This document shows positions 18,939-26,447 of a stretch of 64,000 bases of DNA, in pieces. The notes under the pieces are model-generated. The model did no database searches. It was given only the letters and a program-made list of their open reading frames with translations, and was not told the DNA's origin. Position numbers and translations under genes: made by a program. The stretch is taken from positions 1 through 64,000 of the forward strand of contig DAHUXN010000007.1 in assembly GCA_027307115.1 (NCBI GenBank). The letters run 5' to 3'. How positions within the stretch are numbered: the first letter of the stretch is position 1; each line of letters starts with the position of its first letter. The DNA is from Acidobacteriota bacterium. GTDB lineage: Bacteria > Acidobacteriota > Terriglobia > Acidiferrales > UBA7541.

Positions 18939-20482
18939 TTCTCGCCGCGTCCTTTTTCCTCGCGCCTCAGCGCTGCAGCCACTGCCTGCCGCATTGTCTT
19001 TTCCGGAGCGCGCTCGCCCATCCAGATTTCCCACTGCGCAATTCCCTGCGCCAAAAACATATCTAGTCCCGAAACTGTTTCGATGCCTCGGCCCGCGGCA
19101 AGTTGCAACAGTTTGGTCCGTTGCGGCCGGTAAATTGTGTCAAACACCAGGCGGCAATTCAGTTCGCGGCCTTCCAGCGGAGAATCGCCCGTATGCGGAT
19201 GCATTCCCACCGGCGTTGCATTCACGATGGCATCGAAAAATTCGCGCCGCAGAGCCTGGCGCGGGATAGCTTCCCCGTGAATCGCGCGAGCCAGCTTTTG
19301 CGCCCGCTCGATTCGCCGCGCGCAGATCGCAACCACTGCGCCGCCACGCGCCAGCGCAAACGCCACCGCTCGTGCCACTCCGCCTGCCCCAACAATCAGC
19401 ACGCGGCTGCGCGCAATCGGCATTCGCCGCTCGAGCGCCCGCAGCACTCCGATGTAGTCCGTGTTGCAGCCGAAGAGTTTCCCCCGCCCGCGCACCACCA
19501 CCGTATTTACCGCGCCAATTTCTGCGGCCAATGGATCACAATCATCCAGATGACGAAGGATGCGCTGCTTGTGCGGAAGCGTAATGCTGAAACCCCGCAG
19601 ACCGAGTGGCTCAATCGCCGCAACAAAATCGCCCAGGTCACGCACGAGAAACGGAAGATAAACCGCGTTCACCCGCCGCGCGGCAAATCCCGTGTTATGC
19701 AGAATCGGCGAGAGCGAGTGCTCAATGGGATCTCCGATCACTCCGTACACGCGTGTCTGACGGTCGAGCTTGCCCGCTCGATACAGCTTTGTCATTTCAG
19801 CAAGTGGCACTTGGCCCGGCGCAGTCGCCACTTCCACCGGCGCGTAAGCAAGCGTACTGCCTTCACGCAACATCAGAATCCGAGCTGCCGTCGCGATTTC
19901 GCCCATCGGCACGGCAATCACATTCCGTTTGCCCCGCGTTAGCCTAAGAACGCGCAGGCTTTCACCGATTGATTTACACTGCGTTGCAATTTTCACCACT
20001 TCGAAACCAGCCGCTCGCGCAGTCCGCTCAAGCTCGCGCGACAATCGGCCTAATTCTGATTTCTTCGGCGTCTTTGTAAAATCGTGAAATGAAAGAATCC
20101 GCCGCGCCCCCGCTGTGCAAAGGTTGCGCGCGAACCCCGCACCTCCCTCCACGCTTTCGATTTCCAGGTCAATCCACTGGCACCCGACTCCAATCGCACG
20201 GCGCAGAACAGCCAGTTGGCCCGTTATACCCTTCGCAAAACGCCCTCCTGCCTCTGTTCGCCGGCAGGTTGCGATCAACGTTACTCTCCGGCCGAATCTC
20301 GCGCGTCCCAGCCGAATCAAAAAGACCCGCAACTCCCGCTCGTTCCGCATCCAGTCCAGCCGCAGTTCGACGGTCCGCGTCTGTCGTACCGCCTCGCTAA
20401 GCCGTTGCCACATTTCGCGCGCAGTCGTAGCCGCGACCACTCCACAGATTCGGTCTTTGCCAAACAACAACTCGGTCGCCAT
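18935..20482 (-). CDS. aroDE: Bifunctional 3-dehydroquinate dehydratase (type I) / shikimate dehydrogenase
   Basis: This 515-residue protein fuses two shikimate-pathway enzymes. Residues 1-230 form a type I dehydroquinase: ELRLD at 39-43, the general-base H133 in SFHDF, and the Schiff-base lysine K164 in VVKIATQ. Residues 245-515 form shikimate dehydrogenase: GDPIEHSLSPILHN, the catalytic K305 in TLPHK, GAVNT around N326, D342 in NTDYIG, and the NADP-binding GAGGVARA near 365. The fusion converts 3-dehydroquinate to shikimate in one polypeptide, like the plant enzyme. It has AAAGGA before the ATG. It is coupled to trpE by a 4-base overlap, so shikimate-pathway and tryptophan genes share a transcript. 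Confidence 0.96.
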   Translation of the reverse strand: MATELLFGKDRICGVVAATTAREMWQRLSEAVRQTRTVELRLDWMRNERELRVFLIRLGRARFGRRVTLIATCRRTEAGGRFAKGITGQLAVLRRAIGVGCQWIDLEIESVEGGAGFARNLCTAGARRILSFHDFTKTPKKSELGRLSRELERTARAAGFEVVKIATQCKSIGESLRVLRLTRGKRNVIAVPMGEIATAARILMLREGSTLAYAPVEVATAPGQVPLAEMTKLYRAGKLDRQTRVYGVIGDPIEHSLSPILHNTGFAARRVNAVYLPFLVRDLGDFVAAIEPLGLRGFSITLPHKQRILRHLDDCDPLAAEIGAVNTVVVRGRGKLFGCNTDYIGVLRALERRMPIARSRVLIVGAGGVARAVAFALARGGAVVAICARRIERAQKLARAIHGEAIPRQALRREFFDAIVNATPVGMHPHTGDSPLEGRELNCRLVFDTIYRPQRTKLLQLAAGRGIETVSGLDMFLAQGIAQWEIWMGERAPEKTMRQAVAAALRREEKGRGEK

Positions 20483-20517
20483 GCTGTCCTTTGGTACAGG
20501 TCCGGAGCCACATAGGA

Positions 20518-20542
20518 TGCGTTACCCAATATGTAAAACGCA
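20518..20542. repeat. Short inverted repeat in the aroDE / exported protein gap
   Basis: TGCGTT (20518-20523) and AACGCA (20537-20542) are perfect 6-bp arms with a 13-base spacer. They lie between divergent genes, upstream of a possible promoter, so an operator is conceivable. The arms are short enough to occur by chance. Confidence 0.3.
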
Positions 20543-20555
20543 ATGGGACATTGCC

Positions 20556-20584
20556 TTGACGCTCCCAAGCCTGTTTGTTACGGT
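20556..20584 (+). promoter_or_regulatory. Weak candidate promoter of the exported repeat protein
   Basis: TTGACG (20556-20561) is a good -35 hexamer, and TACGGT (20579-20584) after 17 bases is a poor -10. The position, about 60 bases before the ATG at 20643, is plausible. Confidence 0.3.
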
Positions 20585-20642
20585 CGATTCATCGGACGGA
20601 TGCGCCGGCCCACCGGCAATCGCGAGGCAAGGAGCAAAAGAA

Positions 20643-21521
20643 ATGCGTAGAAATATCCTGGTGCTTGGTTTGTCGATTGCATTGCTATCCGCTGGCGCGC
20701 TCGCCCAAGACAACGGCTTGCGGGATCGCGCAGCCGTGCCGCCGCCAACCCAGCAAGACGTCTACTGCTCTGGCATGATCACGACGGATCATGTGTCCCG
20801 CAGCACCCAACTTGTCTCCGGCGAAGAAGCGAATTACGTCCTCACCTTCTCCGATGGCGATTACGTCTACATAAATAAGGGTTCGGACCAGGGTGTGAAA
20901 GCCGGCGACGTATTCCAGGTGATGCGGCCGATTGCCAATGAAACATACGTCCAATTTTTTACCTGGCAGGACCGTCTGCTCCACGCCATGGGCCAGCCCT
21001 GGGAAGATGAGGGACGCGTAAAAGTAGTGGTTGCGCACAAAAAGGTCTCCATCGCGCAGGTGTTCGATTCCTGCAGCTATCTGCAACGCGGCGACGTACT
21101 GCTGCCGTATCAGGAACGTCCTGTGCCACAGCTCAAGTCGGAGGCCAATTTCGACCGCTTCGCGCCGCCAAGCGGAAAGAAGAAGGCCATGGTCGTTGCC
21201 GGCAAGGGCTTTACCATACAAGCCGGCACGAACAGCGTCGTATACGTGAATTTGGGCGCGAGTCAGGGCGTCAAAGTCGGCGACTACTTCCGCATTTACC
21301 GCTACGAAGACAACGGAAATTCCTTTGTGTACCAGACGCCCAACATGGGCACGTCGGTCGAAGGATTCGGATCGGGACCGGCTCACTACCCGGTCAAGGA
21401 CTTGCCGCGTGAAATCCTTGGCGAGGGCGTTGTACTCCGTACCTTCTCGAATTCTTCAACTGTTCTGATCACCTACAGCCTGAAACAGATCTACGACGGC
21501 GATTACTGCGAACTCGAATAG
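20643..21521 (+). CDS. Exported protein with two FlgT-C-like repeats, function unknown
   Basis: This 292-residue exported protein begins with a clear signal peptide (MRRNILVLGLSIALLSAGALAQ). It contains two related motifs, VYINKGSDQGVKAGDVFQV (about residues 77-95) and VYVNLGASQGVKVGDYFRI (about 200-218). The pattern [VY]N.G...GVK.GD.F.[VI] is the beta-structured unit seen in the C-terminal domain of FlgT and in several envelope proteins. I do not recognise a specific family. The ATG at 20643 is chosen over much longer upstream frames because AAGGAG lies 8 bases before it and the signal peptide starts there. Its 3' end overlaps the convergent AMMECR1 gene by 19 bases. The many motile and non-motile relatives of such domains prevent a firm role. 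Confidence 0.8.
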   Translation: MRRNILVLGLSIALLSAGALAQDNGLRDRAAVPPPTQQDVYCSGMITTDHVSRSTQLVSGEEANYVLTFSDGDYVYINKGSDQGVKAGDVFQVMRPIANETYVQFFTWQDRLLHAMGQPWEDEGRVKVVVAHKKVSIAQVFDSCSYLQRGDVLLPYQERPVPQLKSEANFDRFAPPSGKKKAMVVAGKGFTIQAGTNSVVYVNLGASQGVKVGDYFRIYRYEDNGNSFVYQTPNMGTSVEGFGSGPAHYPVKDLPREILGEGVVLRTFSNSSTVLITYSLKQIYDGDYCELE

Positions 21522-22129
21522 TCGCTTCGCTTCTCCGCGGTGCCTGCATTTTCCGCACGCGCGCCGGGGAAATCCGCCTCTGAAAATGTTTCTGCGGTGA
21601 AGGTTTCGACTAGCGTCTCGGGAAGTTTCCATGCATTTGCATCGAGTCCGGCCTTACGGCACGTCTCTTCCAGAAAACGCTCAACCGGCCACCGATGTTC
21701 GCGTGCTACCTGTGGCAACAGCACGCCTCTGCGCCCATTGCTCGTTATCACCAGCCCGTGCAGGCCTGCTTCCACGTCTTCGGGCTGGGTTTTTTGAATT
21801 TGCGACAAAACCGAAATTTCGATTTCGAGTTCCGCGACTTCATCGCCGAGCAATCGCGAAAACCGCTGATCTTCTGTCGCCGCCGCTGCGGCACAGTGGG
21901 CCACCACATTCGCCAGCGACTCTAGCGGTGACAATCGCCCAATGCATCCGCAAAGTCGCCGTTGCTTGCGGAGCGTCACAAATGCGCCGCTGGATACCGC
22001 TAATGCTCCCTGCGGCGAGGTAACTTCTAACTGCCGTCCTTCGGTGACAATCAGCGCAATCGCTTTTCGGGCAATATCCAGCAGGGTTTTCTTGTCTTCG
22101 TTAGGCAGTGGGCTACCGAATGGGCACAT
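21503..22129 (-). CDS. AMMECR1 domain protein (AmmeMemoRadiSam system protein A)
   Basis: This 208-residue protein carries an AMMECR1 domain, recognised by FVTLRKQRRLCGCIGRL (about residues 51-67), RFSRLLGDEVAELEIEISVLS, and GLVITSNGRRGVLLPQVA. In prokaryotes this domain is component A of the predicted AmmeMemoRadiSam system, which also includes a MEMO-type protein and a radical-SAM enzyme. Neither partner is next to this gene. The biochemical function is unknown; LCGCIG is the conserved signature. The ATG at 22129 lies inside the 3' end of pgsA (17-base overlap), so the two are co-transcribed. The 3' end overlaps the convergent exported-protein gene. Confidence 0.9.
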   Translation of the reverse strand: MCPFGSPLPNEDKKTLLDIARKAIALIVTEGRQLEVTSPQGALAVSSGAFVTLRKQRRLCGCIGRLSPLESLANVVAHCAAAAATEDQRFSRLLGDEVAELEIEISVLSQIQKTQPEDVEAGLHGLVITSNGRRGVLLPQVAREHRWPVERFLEETCRKAGLDANAWKLPETLVETFTAETFSEADFPGARAENAGTAEKRSDYSSSQ

Positions 22130-22742
22130 CTTGCGGGTTTTTCTTCCGTTCCAGAACGATCTCGATGCTCTGCCGCTGTTTGATGCGGTCGTCGACTTGA
22201 TTCCAGAACACCAGGAAGTAGTGTACTGCGGACACGATGGCGCTGATCACCACCAGCCACAACAGCACCATCGCCAGCAGATGGAACGAAGGATGCGTCG
22301 CCGAAAAAATCACAATGCAGCCGGCCAGCACCTGCAACACCAGCTTTGTCTTTCCCAGCGGGGAAGCAGGAATGGTTAACCCTTCCGCCGACGCGATATT
22401 GCGCAGGCCCATCACGATGAATTCGCGCCCGATGATAATCACCACCATCCAGGCCGGAACCAATCCCATCGCAACCAGTGATATAAAGGCCGCGGAAATC
22501 AGAAGTTTATCGGCGATGGGATCGAGCAGGATTCCGAGCGTGGTGATTTCGCCGCGCTTGCGCGCTAAATATCCATCGACCGCGTCGGTCGCCGCCGCCA
22601 CAGCCAAAATCAAGACGCCCCAAATCTCGAAGTGGAATGGCAATCCCCAAAGTTCCAGGTTGGGCTCTCGCGTCAGCAGCACCACCACGAGCAACGGCAC
22701 AAAGAAAATTCGGAGAATCGTCAGGCTGTTGGGGAGATTCAT
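22113..22742 (-). CDS. pgsA: CDP-diacylglycerol-glycerol-3-phosphate 3-phosphatidyltransferase
   Basis: PgsA makes phosphatidylglycerophosphate from CDP-diacylglycerol and glycerol-3-phosphate, the committed step of phosphatidylglycerol and cardiolipin synthesis, in the inner membrane. The CDP-alcohol phosphotransferase motif DG..AR........G...D...D is complete, seen as DAVDGYLARKRGE followed by GILLDPIADK. About five hydrophobic helices are present. The ATG at 22742 gives 209 residues starting MNLPNSLTILRI, the normal family N-terminus, with GAGG upstream. The frame is open further upstream, but that part is not membrane-like. AMMECR1 follows in an overlapping arrangement. Confidence 0.95.
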   Translation of the reverse strand: MNLPNSLTILRIFFVPLLVVVLLTREPNLELWGLPFHFEIWGVLILAVAAATDAVDGYLARKRGEITTLGILLDPIADKLLISAAFISLVAMGLVPAWMVVIIIGREFIVMGLRNIASAEGLTIPASPLGKTKLVLQVLAGCIVIFSATHPSFHLLAMVLLWLVVISAIVSAVHYFLVFWNQVDDRIKQRQSIEIVLERKKNPQDVPIR

Positions 22743-23296
22743 CTCGGCCTCGGCCCATGCAGCCCCGCAGCCAGTTACATCGGTCGCAGGTAATGCTGCC
22801 ACTATAGTGCCCCATGGCGGTGGAGTCAACGATAGGCCGAGGCTGAAACTATGGCCAGAAGAACGACCCGGTCGTCCTTTGCAATTGCAATCAATCCCTC
22901 CGGTGAACGGTGGTCGCAAACCGCTGTTTTATTGCCTTTTCAACAGGCCCGGAAGACCCGCGTCAAGAAATCGGGTATTTACCCTTTGGTTTTTTCTCGC
23001 ACCCAAGTTGTGCAAATTGAACAAACAGGGCTGCCCGTGATGGAATTTGGTTCATTTGCTCGACAAATTACTAGGTGTCAGAGTTAAATACTTGAATTGG
23101 CTCAGGTTAGAGGAGGCTCGGGAACGCTGCGCTGATATTCGTTCCATGCAATCGCGCCGCTATTTCAGTTCGTCTAACCGCAATTTCCACAATGATTTCC
23201 ACAGCATCTTTGGAGTCCAGAGACCCTTCTTTTCTCGCAGCGTTAATTAACCGGAAAGTAATTGCCATCGGATAACGCGCTTGTCCGCGCAAAAGC
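22743..23296. other. Intergenic region, mostly empty
   Basis: This 554-base stretch lies between hflX and pgsA, both on the minus strand. Part of it (about 22920-23240) is A+T-richer than its surroundings. I see only a doubtful 53-codon frame, listed separately, and no RNA gene or strong terminator. Since pgsA starts here, its promoter is presumably inside. Confidence 0.55.
23107..23268 (-). CDS. Doubtful small protein, 53 residues
   Basis: A short frame begins with MAITFRLINAARKEG and continues with a possibly helical acidic/basic segment (KDAVEIIVEIAVRRTEIAARL). It starts 28 bases after the hflX stop on the same strand. There is no ribosome site before the ATG, and the codon use differs from neighbouring genes. 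It may be chance or a decayed gene. I do not recognise it. Confidence 0.2.
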   Translation of the reverse strand: MAITFRLINAARKEGSLDSKDAVEIIVEIAVRRTEIAARLHGTNISAAFPSLL

Positions 23297-24661
23297 TCAC
23301 ATGCCGGGTCTTCCGCTTTCGGAGCGCTCGCCGAAATTCTCTAACCGCGCCGCAAGCGATTCGGGCAGCTCTGCCTCCAAACAAATATGTTCATCCCGCA
23401 CCTCCGAATGCAGCACACGCCCGCACGCATAGATCATCGCGAGTTCACGCCCGTTCGCCAACGGCACATTCAACCGGCGCGCTACAATGGGATCCACCGG
23501 CATGGTTTCATCGATGCGCTTGCGCAGCTCATCAAGCCCTTGTCCCGTTTGTGCGGACACAAAAACGCTCCGATAGTGACCGTTGACTGGCAAAGACTCG
23601 CTTGCCTGCAGGAAATTGCGTTCGTGCGATTTCCGCAGCGTCTCGAATTCTTCCGGCGCAAGACGATCCACTTTGTTGAACACGCGCAGTCGCGGGCGAT
23701 CCGCGACTCCCAAATATTCGAGCACCTTCTCCACCTCCGCATCCTGCTCCGCGTGCGATGGGTTGGAGATATCCGTTACATGCACAATCACCGCCGACTC
23801 CTGCGCCTCCTCGAGCGTGGCGCGAAACGCCGCAATCAAATCGGCCGGCAGGTCGCGGATAAATCCGACTGTGTCCGACAGTAGAACACGCCGTCGTGAA
23901 GGCAGGCGCACAGAGCGAATCGTAGGATCAAGAGTCGCGAACATTTTCGCAGAGACAAACACGTCGGCATGCGTCAACGCATTGAACAGCGTTGATTTCC
24001 CCGCATTCGTGTATCCCACCAGCGCCACGGTACCCAGAGGGACCGCCTGCCGCGCCCTGCGTCGCAGCGCCCGTTGCCTTCGCACGGTTTCGATCGAGCG
24101 TTCAATTTTCCCAACGCGCTCTCGAATCCTCCGCCGGTCGGTTTCCAGTTTTTGCTCGCCAGGCCCGCGCGTCCCGATCCCGCCGCCGAGTCGCGAAAGC
24201 TCGCGCTTGCTCCCGGCCAACCGCGGCAATAAGTAATTGAGTTGCGCAAGCTCCACCTGGAGCTGTCCTTCGCGGCTGTGCGCGTGCCGCGCGAAAATAT
24301 CGAGGATCAATTGCGTGCGGTCGATGACGCGGCAATCGGTACCGCGTTCGATATTGCGGTGCTGAACCGGCGAAAGATTGCGATCCAGAATAATCAAACC
24401 CGCGTCCAAACGTTCGGCCTCCTGCTTCAATTCCGCTAGCATTCCACTGCCAACTAACGTAGCTGAATCGAGCGTGTCGCGCATCTGCAGACGGCTGCCC
24501 ACGACTTTCGCTCCTGCGCTCTGCACCAATTCTTCGAGTTCAACCAGCGACTCTCTTCCTGCGGCGCCGCTTGAGACCGTGGACGCTCGCGGAGCGCGTT
24601 TCAGCGCAACGCCGACCAGTAACACGCGTTCCGAATTATCCAGGGGAGAGGTAGCCTTCAT
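23297..24661 (-). CDS. hflX: GTPase HflX
   Basis: HflX is a ribosome-binding GTPase that splits stalled 70S ribosomes under stress. The N-terminal domain has LVGSGMLAELKQEAERL-type motifs, the hallmark GGGIGTRGPGEQKLETDRR (about residues 155-173) and a coiled linker rich in Arg. The G domain has GYTNAGKST (G1), TLDPT (switch), DTVGFIRDLP (G3) and NKVD (G4). The length of 454 residues fits. A C-terminal domain of about 75 residues follows. The ATG at 24661 begins MKATSPLDN. In enterobacteria hflX neighbours miaA and hfq. Here miaA is also close (about 0.8 kb upstream), but a TetR gene lies between and no hfq is seen. Confidence 0.96.
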   Translation of the reverse strand: MKATSPLDNSERVLLVGVALKRAPRASTVSSGAAGRESLVELEELVQSAGAKVVGSRLQMRDTLDSATLVGSGMLAELKQEAERLDAGLIILDRNLSPVQHRNIERGTDCRVIDRTQLILDIFARHAHSREGQLQVELAQLNYLLPRLAGSKRELSRLGGGIGTRGPGEQKLETDRRRIRERVGKIERSIETVRRQRALRRRARQAVPLGTVALVGYTNAGKSTLFNALTHADVFVSAKMFATLDPTIRSVRLPSRRRVLLSDTVGFIRDLPADLIAAFRATLEEAQESAVIVHVTDISNPSHAEQDAEVEKVLEYLGVADRPRLRVFNKVDRLAPEEFETLRKSHERNFLQASESLPVNGHYRSVFVSAQTGQGLDELRKRIDETMPVDPIVARRLNVPLANGRELAMIYACGRVLHSEVRDEHICLEAELPESLAARLENFGERSESGRPGM

Positions 24662-24734
24662 TAGCGTCGGGAAAATTTCGGCGGGACTTCGCTGAATCTT
24701 TTACTCATGCGTCCATCATTATACGCTTCAATCT

Positions 24735-25334
24735 CTACTGCCGGAGCACTTCTTGGCCGGCCAGACAGGAGGCCGCTAGAACAAAACGCGAAAGCACCTC
24801 CGCCAGCGACGGCCCGAATTCCCGAAATGTGGCATCGCGCGTCGCCCGATCCACCCAACCCAAATAAACCAACATCGCCGACTGTGACCATTCCTCCGCC
24901 TGCGCGGCTGTGAAGCCTATTTCACGAAAAACCTGCTCGAGATGTGCGGAACGCCGCTTTTCGATCTCGCTCACGCGGTGGCCCACTTTTTCGTCCTCGC
25001 GCGCCCACGAAAAAATCGCCACGTCTAAACTACTCTTCGTCGCGCTTGACAGCAGCTCCACCAACCCCGCCCACCGGCCCGCCGGGTCACGGTGAACCTC
25101 GCGCTCATCGACGTTCCAGTCCACATGTCCAGATTCCCATGCATCCAGCATTGCCTCCAGCAAATCCTCTCTATCCCGGAAATGCCAATAAAAGCTCCCC
25201 TTACTGATTCGTAGTTTCTTCGCAAGGTTCTCAACACGCACCGCTTCTCTGCCCTCGTTGGCAAGGACTGCCATCGCGCACCGAATCCAATCGGAGCGTT
25301 CCAACCGGGTGGCATGCTCTCGACGAGCTCGCAT
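24735..25334 (-). CDS. TetR/AcrR family transcriptional regulator
   Basis: This 199-residue repressor-type regulator has an N-terminal helix-turn-helix (about residues 13-60) containing VENLAKKLRISKGSFYWHFRDREDLL, the TetR signature, cited here by position and key residues (K, G, S, F, Y, F). The C-terminal ligand domain is all-helical and not assignable to an inducer class. The ATG at 25334 has AAGGAG shortly upstream. A 6-bp-arm palindrome at 25351-25366, between the start codon and the likely promoter, suggests self-repression. Its neighbours (hflX and miaA, same strand) are housekeeping genes, and no obvious efflux pump is adjacent, so the regulated target is unknown. Confidence 0.92.
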   Translation of the reverse strand: MRARREHATRLERSDWIRCAMAVLANEGREAVRVENLAKKLRISKGSFYWHFRDREDLLEAMLDAWESGHVDWNVDEREVHRDPAGRWAGLVELLSSATKSSLDVAIFSWAREDEKVGHRVSEIEKRRSAHLEQVFREIGFTAAQAEEWSQSAMLVYLGWVDRATRDATFREFGPSLAEVLSRFVLAASCLAGQEVLRQ

Positions 25335-25350
25335 TGGACGTCTCCTTATA

Positions 25351-25366
25351 CATACGGTATCGTATG
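25351..25366. promoter_or_regulatory. Candidate TetR operator palindrome
   Basis: CATACG (25351-25356) and CGTATG (25361-25366) are perfect inverted arms around GTAT. The site lies 16 bases upstream of the tetR start codon and just beyond its ribosome site (25340-25347), exactly where an autoregulatory operator would block transcription. Confidence 0.5.
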
Positions 25367-25419
25367 GTCGGCGCTAGGATACCTGACAGAATACTCCGCA
25401 GTCAATACCCGTCCGTATC

Positions 25420-26355
25420 CTATTCCTCGGCTGCTCCAATCACTCGGAGGGCATCTGCGGCAGTCGCAGGCTCATCGCCAAACTCTTCAATCCAATGCAC
25501 GTCGTGCTCTTTGCGGAACCATGTGACCTGCCGCTTGGCGTACTGTCGCGTTGCTTGTTGAGTCTGTCCGATGGCTTCGTCAAAGACCATCTTGCCTGCT
25601 ATAACGTCCCGAAGCTGCGAATATCCAAGAAACTCAAATGGCTTCGACGTCGGCGTTATCCCTCTATCTAGCAATCCCTTAACCTCGTCGAGCCACCCTG
25701 ACTCCAGCATCGTAGCGACGCGTTGCTCAATCCGCTTGTAGAGTGTCTCTCGTGCAGGCATTAGCCCAATCCTGAGCACCCGAAAGCCTTCAAGGCCCGC
25801 TCGTCCCCGCTGATGTAACGCGCTGGCCGGCTCGCCTGATACCAAACGAATCTCGATCGCCCGGATCACTTTCTGTGTGTCGCCCGGCGCAATCCGCAGC
25901 GCTGATTCCTGGTCCAGCCGCCTCAAGATCCGGTGCAAATGCTCCGGTCCGCGCCGCGCCGCTCGCTGCCTCAATCGTTCGCGGAGTTCCTCGGAACGCG
26001 CCGGCGCCTCGGCCAACCCTTCCAGGAGCGCCCTCAAGTAGAGTCCCGTCCCTGCCGTCAAAATCGGCAGTTTCCCCCGCGCGCAAATCGCCTCCAGAAC
26101 TTCCGTCGCGCGACGCCGATACTCGCCCGCCGTGAAAACCTCCTCGGGCTCGACCAAATCAGTCATGTGATGTGGAATTCCGCGCCGCTCCGCTGCGGGA
26201 ACTTTGCCCGTGCCAATATCAAAATAGCGGTAGACCTGCGTGGAGTCGCACGCGATCACTTCTCCGCCCAACTGCTCCGCCAGCGCAATCGCCAGCGCCG
26301 ATTTGCCAGAGGCTGTCGGTCCGACAATCACAATGAGACGGCGCTGCGCGCTCAT
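25420..26355 (-). CDS. miaA: tRNA dimethylallyltransferase
   Basis: MiaA adds a dimethylallyl group to N6 of A37 in tRNAs that read UNN codons. The Walker A loop GPTASGKSALA is at residues 12-22, followed by CDSTQVYR and the motif for recognising the anticodon loop, GGTGLY-like TAGTGLYLRALLEG. The C-terminal part has ATRQYAKRQVTWFRKE, typical of the family. The protein has 311 residues. Its ATG overlaps the stop of a 31-codon frame (ATGA), placing it as the last gene of the long fabZ-lpxA operon. Substrate is dimethylallyl diphosphate. Confidence 0.97.
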   Translation of the reverse strand: MSAQRRLIVIVGPTASGKSALAIALAEQLGGEVIACDSTQVYRYFDIGTGKVPAAERRGIPHHMTDLVEPEEVFTAGEYRRRATEVLEAICARGKLPILTAGTGLYLRALLEGLAEAPARSEELRERLRQRAARRGPEHLHRILRRLDQESALRIAPGDTQKVIRAIEIRLVSGEPASALHQRGRAGLEGFRVLRIGLMPARETLYKRIEQRVATMLESGWLDEVKGLLDRGITPTSKPFEFLGYSQLRDVIAGKMVFDEAIGQTQQATRQYAKRQVTWFRKEHDVHWIEEFGDEPATAADALRVIGAAEE

Positions 26356-26447
26356 CCGCGGAACACTCGGAAGCGCAGCAACAAATAAATCAGCACCGCC
26401 AACGCCAGCAGCAGCGCGCCCAGAATTTGAGTTCGATTCAGTCTCAC
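26352..26447 (-). CDS. 31-residue single-helix membrane peptide (mini-ORF)
   Basis: A GTG-initiated frame of 31 codons lies exactly between the TonB-like gene and miaA. The GTG overlaps the TonB-like stop (GTGA) and its own stop overlaps the miaA start (ATGA), so it fills the whole gap with no spare base. The peptide starts MRLNRTQILG, continues with a run of about 16 Leu, Ala, Val, Ile and Tyr residues, and ends RFRVFRG. This is a classic single transmembrane helix with positive ends, probably with the basic tail inside. No family is recognised. The double 4-base overlap strongly argues that it is translated, if only to carry ribosomes into miaA. Confidence 0.6.
   Translation of the reverse strand: MRLNRTQILGALLLALAVLIYLLLRFRVFRG

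Noticed and set aside
20115-20642. N-terminal extension of the exported repeat protein
   Set aside because: It is antisense to aroDE and gives a basic, Ser/Arg-rich sequence. A perfect ribosome site and signal peptide start at 20643.
22851-23250. Plus-strand frames of 67-78 codons between pgsA and hflX
   Set aside because: Neither has a ribosome site or a recognisable pattern, and they overlap each other in different frames.
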